Positions 4,864-10,803 of a stretch of DNA of 10,803 nt are shown here, piece after piece (within the stretch, counting starts at the first letter, position 1; the number at the start of each line of letters is the position of its first letter). The notes below the pieces were generated by a model. That model saw only the letters and a program-made list of their open reading frames with translations, was not told the origin of the DNA and searched no databases. The stretch spans positions 1 through 10,803 of the forward strand of contig CAUZDY010000071.1 in the NCBI GenBank assembly GCA_963578805.1. The letters run 5' to 3'. Origin of the DNA: CAUZIB01 sp963578805. GTDB taxonomy: Bacteria; Acidobacteriota; Vicinamibacteria; Vicinamibacterales; UBA8438. Made by a program: the position numbers and the translations under genes.

Positions 4864-6582
4864 TCAAAACAGCGGGGGCGCCTGGGGAATGGCCATCCCG
4901 TCGTGCCGTGGTTCCGAGGCACCGAAATGCACGCCCTCGCGCGTGCCTTGCACCGCCTGGCCATTCCCGAAGTTGCCGGTTCGCGGCGGTCTTACCTCGA
5001 TCTCATGGCCAAACTTGGTCAACCGGCCACGCGTCACCTGGGGAATCAGAGCTTCGATGCGGACGTCGCATCCCGAGAAGGACCCTTTGGTGAATCGGCC
5101 GGCCTCCAGTGCTTCCTGGATATCGAAGCCGTAGTCGGCGATATTGGCAACGAACTGCGCGTGGGCCTGTGCCTGGTTCCAGCCGCCCATAATCCCGAAG
5201 CCGATCTGGACTCCATCCTTTTCCATGAACGCTGGAATGATTGTGTGCAGTGGGCGTTTTCGAGGTTCAAGCGTGTTCGCCTGTCCTTCTTCGAGCGTGA
5301 ACAGCGCGCCGCGGTTGTGCAGCATAAATCCGGTCCCTGGCGGGACCAGCCCCGACCCGAACCCACTGTAGTTGCTCTGAATCAAGGACACGATGTTGCC
5401 ATCCTTATCGATGACCGACAAATAAATCGTGTCGTTGCCTTCCGAGTTCGTGAAGCCCTCGAGATGCGATGGCCCGACTGTACATGCGGCCCTTGTCGAG
5501 TCAATCAGGGCGGCCCGCTCTGCGGCCCGTTCTTTACTCAGCATTGGCTCGACCGGAATCTCGGAGAAATTCGGGTCTCCAACATAGTGCACCATGTCCG
5601 CGTAGGCGAGTTTCTTGGCCTCGATCATCACGTGCAGGGCTTCCGCACTATGGAAGCCGTACTCGCCCAGCGGGAACTGCTCCATCAAGTTGAGCATCAT
5701 GAGCGCGGCAATACCCTGTGTGTTGGGGGGAATCTCGCTCACGGTCCAGCCGCGATAGGTGGTCGAGATCGGTGTTACCCACTCGGGTTGGAACTCGCTC
5801 AGGTCCTCGGCGGTGAAGGTACCCCCCTGTTCTTTCGAGATCTGCAGAATAGCTTCGGCGGTCGTTCCTGTGTAGTACCCGTCGCGACCGTACTCAGCAA
5901 TACGCCTCAGTGAGCCGCCAAGGTCCGGATTGCGGAAGAGTTCTCCCGCCGTCGGTGCTAGGTCGCCAATCAGAAACGTGGCCCTCGAGTTCGGGTGCCC
6001 CGACAAGAATTGCGCGGACCGACCCCAGCTTCGGGCAATGACGGGTGACACCGGGAAGCCGTTCTCCGCATAGAAGATCGCGGGCGCGAGGAGTTCGGAG
6101 AACGGTAATGTGCCGAAGCGTTCACGAAGCGCGTCCCACCCGGCGACCACGCCCGGTACCGTTGCTGAGTAGATACCGCGTTGGGGCATCTCTTCGATCC
6201 CTTTCGAACGGAGGAGCCCAACCGTCCGTCCGGCAGGAGCCCAACCGCTGGCGTTGAGTCCATGTAGCTCGCCCGTACTCGCCTCGTAGATAAGTGCGAA
6301 TAGGTCGCCGCCGATACCGTTCCCGGTGGGCTCCATCAGGCCGATCGTCGCGTTAGCGGTGATTGCCGCGTCGACGGCGTTGCCACCGCGTTCCAGAACT
6401 TGCACGCCGGCGCTGGCGGCCAGCGGTTGACTCGCAGCGACAATACCGTAGGTGGTCATTACTACTGAACGACCAACCACGGGTCGCGGTGGTTCAGCAG
6501 AGTCGGTTTGCGAAGACAACCCAATACCGAAGGTCGCCATCGCGGCGGCGGTCAGCGTAGCAAGGTAGATTCTCACGGTCAT
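4864..6582 (-). CDS. Gamma-glutamyltransferase-family enzyme (Ntn hydrolase), exported
   Basis: The product has 572 residues from ATG 6580-6582, chosen because the signal peptide starts there (MTVRIYLATLTAAAMATFGIG). An upstream in-frame GTG (6628-6630) would add 16 polar residues. The usual family order is intact: VASQPLAASAGVQVLERGGNA-type N-terminus with AVDAAI, EPTGNGIGGD, ATVPGVVAGWDAL, TYRGWTVSEIPPNTQG, then the autocleavage site GND-TIYLSVIDKDGN. Thr385 is the expected nucleophile and new N-terminus of the small subunit. SGFGSGLVPPGTGFMLHNRG and GGWNQAQAHAQ follow. The enzyme should mature by self-cleavage in the periplasm and hydrolyse or transfer gamma-glutamyl groups, for example from glutathione. 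One oddity is that the Arg that binds the glutamyl carboxylate in classical enzymes (DFRE motif, E. coli Arg114) is not evident. The aligned segment reads LNASGWAPAG, so another amide substrate is possible. Length is normal and no break is seen. Confidence 0.92.
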   Translation of the reverse strand: MTVRIYLATLTAAAMATFGIGLSSQTDSAEPPRPVVGRSVVMTTYGIVAASQPLAASAGVQVLERGGNAVDAAITANATIGLMEPTGNGIGGDLFALIYEASTGELHGLNASGWAPAGRTVGLLRSKGIEEMPQRGIYSATVPGVVAGWDALRERFGTLPFSELLAPAIFYAENGFPVSPVIARSWGRSAQFLSGHPNSRATFLIGDLAPTAGELFRNPDLGGSLRRIAEYGRDGYYTGTTAEAILQISKEQGGTFTAEDLSEFQPEWVTPISTTYRGWTVSEIPPNTQGIAALMMLNLMEQFPLGEYGFHSAEALHVMIEAKKLAYADMVHYVGDPNFSEIPVEPMLSKERAAERAALIDSTRAACTVGPSHLEGFTNSEGNDTIYLSVIDKDGNIVSLIQSNYSGFGSGLVPPGTGFMLHNRGALFTLEEGQANTLEPRKRPLHTIIPAFMEKDGVQIGFGIMGGWNQAQAHAQFVANIADYGFDIQEALEAGRFTKGSFSGCDVRIEALIPQVTRGRLTKFGHEIEVRPPRTGNFGNGQAVQGTREGVHFGASEPRHDGMAIPQAPPLF

Positions 6583-6656
6583 CGTCCCTGGGAAATAGCG
6601 ACCAGCGTCGTAGCCCGCCAGATCAGCCACGTCCGAAGGTCGAAATATAAGATCGA

Positions 6657-6685
6657 AATATACGGAATGTCCGGCCGAGTTTCAA
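6657..6685 (-). promoter_or_regulatory. Sigma70-type promoter for the gamma-glutamyltransferase-family gene
   Basis: Reading the minus strand, TTGAAA (6680-6685) and TATATT (6657-6662) are separated by exactly 17 bp. Each matches the consensus in five of six positions. The likely start site, near 6650, is about 68 bp before ATG 6582. The -10 lies in a direct repeat (TCGAAATATA on the plus strand at 6640-6649 and 6653-6662), which offers a second, shifted TATATT. The stretch is AT-rich against its surroundings. Confidence 0.6.
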
Positions 6686-6779
6686 TGCCCTTCGTCAGCG
6701 TGATCAGACTGGCGCGCGTACGTCCGCGACACGACAACGGACCGCCTGGCTATCCCTTCGCGCCGGCGGGTGGCAGGAA

Positions 6780-8893
6780 CTAGTCAGGCAACGCGAAGGC
6801 GATAAGTCGCGGACCGCCACCAACCGTGAGTGCGATGTATTGCTTCCCGTTGACCATGTAGGTCATCGGGGTTCCGATGGCCCCGCTTGGCAGGTCGACG
6901 GACGCCAGTTCGGTCCCGTCTACCTTGTCGTAGGCGACCAGTCGCGGCCCCTCGTTCGTGCCCCCAGCAGTCAGGCAGTAGAGCAAGAGGGTCTTGGTCA
7001 AGAGTGGCCCGTTGGTGCCGTTGTCTCCGCCGAGCGGTGGCAGATTTAGGTCCCGTAGTCGTGGGTGGTTACGGTAGCGATTCCCCTCACCGGTCGGTAC
7101 CCACCAGGCGTGCTCGCCGGTGTTCATGTCGATCGCGGTCATCCGTGAGTACGGCGGCTTGAGCAAGGGCAACCCCTGCGGCATTTGCGGTCCACGCGCT
7201 CTGCCTCCACCGGCTAGCATTTGTTCTTCGGGCGCACCGTGCGTGTAGTCGACTGTTGCACTGAGAGCTGGGTCGGGCGTGTACAGCTGCACGACGGCTG
7301 GTCGGTTGCGCGCCGGTATGTAGAGCATGCCGGTTTCCGGGTCGACAGCAGCCCCGCCCCAACCGACCGTGCCGTCGGTTGGCGGACGCATGATGGTACC
7401 GCGCGTAACCCCTCCGATCGGACGGTCCAGCGGCGTAAAGAGTGGTCCCAGTCGGAAACCTTCGACTGCCTCAACTGCCATCGCACGAATCTCCGGTGTG
7501 AAATCAACCAGGTCGTCGAGCGTCACGCCCTGGTAGTCAAACGGTGCTGGTTTCGTCGGAAACGGTTGCGTCGGCGACGGCACGTCGCCAGGGATGTTTG
7601 TCTCCTGCGGCACCGGTCGTTCCTCGATTGGCCAGATCGGGTCTCCCGTGACACGGTCGAATGCGTAGACGAAGCCCTGCTTGCTTACCTGTGCGATGGC
7701 CTTGATGTCGCGTCCGTCGACCGTGACGTCGACCAGATTTGGATGTGTCGGAAAGTCGTAGTCCCACAGTCCGTGGTGGACGGCCTGGAAGTGCCACACG
7801 CGCTGGCCGGTCTCGACGTCGACGGCGATCAAAGTCTCCGAGAAGAGGTTATCCCCAAGACGATCGGCCCCTGTAAAGTCGTTCGTGGTCGTTCCGGTCG
7901 GCAGGTAAACATGGCCGAGTTCGTTGTCGCCGGCGAGCATTGACCAGACGTTGGCGTTTCCCGAGTAGCGCCAGGCATCGTTGAGCCAGGTGTCGACTCC
8001 GAATTCGTCCGCGCTACTCGGGACGGTGTGAAAGTCCCAGGCGTGTTCACCGGTTCGGACGTCCCAGGCACGCACCCAGCCCGGAATTGCTTCTTTGGTG
8101 ATACGACGGTCGGCGACCTGTGACCCGTGGATGACCTTGTCGCGGACGACGAGCGGGGGGGAGTGGATGCCCCAGAGCATCGCGTTCAGGTAGTCACGGT
8201 CCTCTCGATTGGCCCGCGGAACACCAACCATCGTATCGACCATGCCACTGGCATCTGGTCCGAAGTCGGCGCACGGCTGACCGGTCTTTGCATCGACACA
8301 GACCATGTAGCCGTTCCCGGTGCCCCAGAAGATCCGTTCGTTGTCGTTGCCGTCGGTCCAGTAGGCCACGCCTCACTGCGTCCACGGACTACTCATCGGT
8401 GGAGTCCCCTCTTCATACACCTTCGGGTTGAAGAGCCAGAGGGTTTCACCGGTCGTGGCATCGACGGCGACTCCTTGCGAGAGCGGGGTGTTGAAATAGA
8501 GCACACCACCGATCATCAGGGGCGTGGCCTGCAGTCGTGATGAGATCGGCAGGTGTCCAGGCCGATGCAAGTCAGGAGTTTTCTCGAGGAGGGCCTCGAC
8601 AATGGCGTCGAGTGGTGCCGACCACTCGCCGCCACCAGTTGTTGCTTTACTCAGAAAGTTGTCGGCGGAGGTCCACTCCCAGGCGATCTCTAGGTCTGCG
8701 AAATTACTCGCGTCGATCTGGTCGAGCGGCGAATATTTCTTGCCACCGATGTCGCCGGCGTAACTCCGCCACTCACCATTCGAGGTGTCGTAGGTTTACA
8801 GGGGCCCGTGGGGCGTCCTTGCTGTAACTGTACGGTTGTTGCCACGCAAACGACGATGGTGAGGATCAAGGCGAGAAAGGGCAACTGGCGCAT
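6780..8893 (-). pseudogene. PQQ-dependent dehydrogenase (membrane glucose dehydrogenase-like fold), broken by frameshift and in-frame TGA
   Basis: Starting at ATG 8891-8893 (GGAGG, 7-nt spacer), a signal peptide MRQLPFLALILTIVVCVA runs to about 8795. The reading then moves to another frame (net one base missing near 8790-8795), where the family's YDTSNGEWRSYAGDIGGKKY start and PLDQID continue. After GETLWLF and MSSPWTQ there is an in-frame TGA (8373-8375), and the same frame goes straight on with GVAYWTDGNDNERIFWGTGN. Relatives normally have Arg there (SRGVAYW), so CGA-to-TGA fits. The remaining ~530 residues are well preserved to TAG 6780: HHGLWDYDFPTHPNLVDV with the catalytic-type Asp (~7778-7755), the VSKQGF lysine expected near PQQ, WPIEERPVPQ, GTIMRPP and GGDNGTNGP. 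There is no CxxCH haem domain. Joined, it would be ~704 residues, normal for an exported quinoprotein sugar or alcohol dehydrogenase passing electrons to quinone or cytochrome. Two independent lesions favour a recent pseudogene, but assembly errors cannot be excluded. Confidence 0.85.
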
Positions 8894-9165
8894 GGTGCGA
8901 CCTCCGTGTTGACATCGGATTCATAGGGCTTGTCCGACCACAACAATAAACGGTGAGGTCTCTAGCGTAGCGCGGGGCGGCGGGCGGTTCAACAGGACGG
9001 GGGTTAGGGATCAGGAGGGTACGATCGGCACGAAGACGGTGGCGAAACCGATGATCGTCGCGTCGTTCGTCATCGGCTCGATCCGAACACGCCGGGCCAC
9101 GCGTAGACGCTCAATCCTGCTGCTGATTGGCCAGGTGCCACGGCCATGATCCATACTTTTCCTGC
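8894..9165. other. Divergent intergenic region between the two PQQ-type dehydrogenase genes
   Basis: No gene is recognised here. The stretch should hold the promoters for the minus-strand quinoprotein gene and the plus-strand sugar dehydrogenase gene, but I see no convincing -35/-10 pair for either. A TATGAA on the minus strand near 8930 has no good partner. Repeat copy 1 lies within it. A 20-codon minus-strand frame (9011-9073) looks like chance. Confidence 0.4.
8978..9008. repeat. Direct repeat copy 1 (31 bp, G-rich), upstream of the sugar dehydrogenase
   Basis: The segment starts CGGCGGGCGGTTCAAC and ends GGACGGGGGTTAGG. It matches copy 2 at 10637-10668 with one substitution and a small difference after CAAC. 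It lies in the divergent intergenic region, about 85 bp from the start of the minus-strand quinoprotein gene. Confidence 0.6.
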
Positions 9166-10602
9166 ATGCGCCTGACAGGAAAACTTCATCTCGTGGCTTC
9201 ACTGGCCGTTCTCCCCTCGATCTGCATGGCCGGCACCCAATCAGAACAACTAGAGAACCCGATCCCGGAGACCATTCAGAAAGGCGACCTGGTCGTCGGT
9301 GTCGAGGAGTTCGTACGGGTCCCACGAACATCTGACTCGAGCGAGGGAGGGCAAACCAACCCGGCGTACGCCCGCATCCAGTATCTGGTGCCCGTGAGAG
9401 ACGGCTCAGGACGGCTCGTACTGAACGACCTGCGCGGGCCGCTGTACATGACCGACGAGAGCGGGAAGCCTCCGACCATCTTCCTGGATCTTCGCGACCA
9501 GAACGTCGGGTTCGACGACTCGATGTTTCCAAACGAGACCGGGCTCGTCAGCGTTGCCTTTCATCCACAATTCGGTCGCGCAGGAACGCCCGGGTTCGGC
9601 AAGTTCTACACCGCGTACAGCGCCGGCTCGGACACCGGCATCGCTGACTATCTGGATGACGATGCAGAAAGCCACGAAAGTGTGATCCGCGAGTGGACGG
9701 TGACCGATCCGAGCGTCGACCTCTTCAGCGGCACTTCGCGCGAGGTATTCCGGATCGGCCAATTCGCCCCGAACCACAACATCGGCACGATCGCGTTCAA
9801 CCACCACGCAGAAGCCGGATCGCCGGACTACGGCATGCTCTACACAGGCCTGGGTGACGGCGGCGCGGCACACGACCCGCGTGACTACGGCCAATCACTC
9901 GCCGTCCCACAGGCTGCGATCATCCGCATCGACCCGCTCGGCGGAGACGACACCAAGGGCTATGGGATTCCACTAGACAATCCGTTCGTCGGCAACGCCG
10001 GCATCGCGCCTGAGATCTGGGCTTATGGCCTCCGTCATCCCCAGCATTTTTCGTGGGACACAGACAACCGGATGTTCATCGGCGACATCGGCCAGAACCA
10101 GGTCGAGGAGGTCAATCTCGGCATGCCCGGCGCAAACTACGGCTGGCGGCTTCGCGAAGGAACGTTCGCGACCGGCTACAGTGTGGGACGGGGCCCGGGA
10201 CCGGCCTATCCCCGACCATCTGTGGATGACCGTGAATTCGTATATCCGGTGGCGCAGTACGACCACGACGAGGGTAACGCTGTCGGTGGAGGTTTCGTCT
10301 ATCGAGGGCGGGCGATTCCCGAGCTACGGGGCAAATACGTCTTCGCCGATTTTCCGCGAGGAAGATTACTTGCCATTGACACGGACATGCTTGACGCCGA
10401 CCAGCCAGTCGAGATCAGTGAGGTTCGATTAGTGATCGGGGGCCGCGAACAGGATCTGGTCGACGTGGCCGGCTTCCCGAACACCTACGCACCTGGCAAC
10501 CGGGTCGACCTGCGTCTGGGGACCGACTCGGCCAACGAGCTTTACCTACTGACCAAAGGGGATGGCTGGGTCCGCAAGCTGGTGCCAACGCCGCCCCGGT
10601 AG
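9166..10602 (+). CDS. Soluble PQQ-dependent sugar dehydrogenase family protein (GSDH/Hhip-like beta-propeller)
   Basis: The product has 478 residues from ATG 9166, chosen because a short signal sequence follows (MRLTGKLHLVASLAVLPSIC). No clear Shine-Dalgarno is visible, so the start is the least certain part. Typical features in order are: GPLYMT (91-96); ETGLVSVAFHPQF (124-136); FAPNHNIGTIAFN (200-212), containing the His that acts as base in soluble glucose dehydrogenase; LYTGLGDGG (225-233); IIRIDPLGG (252-260); EIWAYGLRHPQ (283-293), where the usual RNP is RHP, so the PQQ-contacting Arg is kept and its Asn neighbour changed; FIGDIGQNQVEEVNL (304-318); ANYGW (323-327); and GGFVYRG..IPELRGKYVFADF (375-396). 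Family members oxidise aldoses or act on unknown sugars with PQQ and calcium. Physiological substrates are rarely known. It is complete and divergent from the broken quinoprotein gene. Both would need PQQ, yet no pqq biosynthesis gene is in view. Confidence 0.88.
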   Translation: MRLTGKLHLVASLAVLPSICMAGTQSEQLENPIPETIQKGDLVVGVEEFVRVPRTSDSSEGGQTNPAYARIQYLVPVRDGSGRLVLNDLRGPLYMTDESGKPPTIFLDLRDQNVGFDDSMFPNETGLVSVAFHPQFGRAGTPGFGKFYTAYSAGSDTGIADYLDDDAESHESVIREWTVTDPSVDLFSGTSREVFRIGQFAPNHNIGTIAFNHHAEAGSPDYGMLYTGLGDGGAAHDPRDYGQSLAVPQAAIIRIDPLGGDDTKGYGIPLDNPFVGNAGIAPEIWAYGLRHPQHFSWDTDNRMFIGDIGQNQVEEVNLGMPGANYGWRLREGTFATGYSVGRGPGPAYPRPSVDDREFVYPVAQYDHDEGNAVGGGFVYRGRAIPELRGKYVFADFPRGRLLAIDTDMLDADQPVEISEVRLVIGGREQDLVDVAGFPNTYAPGNRVDLRLGTDSANELYLLTKGDGWVRKLVPTPPR

Positions 10603-10636
10603 CCTGAAACGCCTAGTCACTATTGCCCGTGCAGGA

Positions 10637-10668
10637 CGGCGGGCGGGTCAACGGAGACGGGGGTTAGG
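10637..10668. repeat. Direct repeat copy 2 (32 bp, G-rich), downstream of the sugar dehydrogenase
   Basis: The segment starts CGGCGGGCGGGTCAAC and ends GAGACGGGGGTTAGG. It lies 34 bp past the sugar dehydrogenase stop and has the same orientation as copy 1 at 8978-9008, so the two copies bracket that gene. It lacks a hairpin and T run, so it is not an intrinsic terminator. Confidence 0.6.
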
Positions 10669-10716
10669 CGGGTGCACGGTGGGGACGAGCAGGGCGCCCC
10701 AGTAGTAAGTCGCGGT

Positions 10717-10803
10717 TTACTGCCAGTCCGGCGGCGGGGTGATCATCTCGGCTGGAGCACCTCCGGGGTCGGATCGGCCGCTGCCTTCGAGTCGGCTGAC
10801 CGC
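10717..10803 (-). CDS. Possible C-terminus of a minus-strand protein (cut by window edge)
   Basis: A minus-strand frame of 28 codons enters from the right edge and ends at TAA 10717-10719. The peptide ends GGAPAEMITPPPDWQ. Most third positions of its codons are G or C, and the tail looks like a real protein end. It is too short to identify and could be a chance frame. If real, it converges on the sugar dehydrogenase gene. Confidence 0.3.
   Translation of the reverse strand, partial: AVSRLEGSGRSDPGGAPAEMITPPPDWQ

Noticed and set aside
4903..5913. Long plus-strand open frame (336 codons) opposite the GGT gene
   Set aside because: It is the mirror of the well-supported GGT-family gene. The translation has no family motifs or domain pattern and no ribosome binding site.
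8373..8375. TGA as a selenocysteine codon in the quinoprotein gene
   Set aside because: The family has no selenoprotein at this site (Arg is usual), no hairpin of SECIS type is seen just downstream, and the gene also has a separate frameshift.
9011..9073. 20-codon minus-strand frame between the dehydrogenase genes
   Set aside because: No Shine-Dalgarno, no family pattern, and a length expected by chance.
1..10803. CRISPR array or complete insertion sequence
   Set aside because: No regularly spaced repeats were seen, and no transposase or terminal inverted repeats were recognised. The only repeat pairs are the short ones listed.

Overview
This window looks like part of a GC-rich, Gram-negative bacterial chromosome. 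It carries many exported oxidative proteins: two kinds of PQQ-type dehydrogenase, a di-haem cytochrome c, an exported beta-propeller and a gamma-glutamyltransferase-like enzyme. This mix resembles environmental Acidobacteriota, but that placement is an impression from gene content. It rests on no marker gene.

Layout. Bases 1-80 hold the first 26 codons of an ABC-F ATPase on the minus strand. Bases 81-660 have no gene but contain several small hairpins, and lead into a perfect tRNA-like 3' end (T arm, acceptor strand, CCA at 684-711) that looks like the 3' end of tmRNA (ssrA) without a recognisable 5' half. To its right are a minus-strand exported protein of unknown function with an in-frame TAA just after its signal peptide (906-1433), and the C-terminal remnant of a tyrosine recombinase (1557-1784). 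Together these look like a decayed integrative element at an ssrA attachment site.

Bases 1981-4028 form a tight two-gene plus-strand operon (ATGA overlap): an exported YVTN-type beta-propeller protein and an exported cytochrome c made of two tandem haem domains. The pair probably forms a periplasmic redox or binding unit. Bases 4030-4353 (minus) are an orphan helicase-associated (HA) domain remnant. Next comes an array of three alternating inverted-repeat arms (4340-4369), then a small plus-strand gene at 4462-4662. Its 66-residue product has a double-glycine leader like those of RiPP or bacteriocin precursors. No maturation or export gene for it is in view.

The right half has a minus-strand gamma-glutamyltransferase-family gene (4864-6582) with a good sigma70-type promoter, then a minus-strand membrane-GDH-type PQQ dehydrogenase (6780-8893) broken by a frameshift and an in-frame TGA. 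A divergent plus-strand soluble PQQ sugar dehydrogenase (9166-10602) is flanked by two copies of a ~32-bp direct repeat. The right edge may hold the last codons of a minus-strand gene.

The most striking overall pattern is the number of broken genes (four of about eleven), mixed with intact, probably exported enzymes. The most promising lead for something new is the orphan double-glycine peptide and the alternating repeat array in front of it. I see no complete new multi-gene system.
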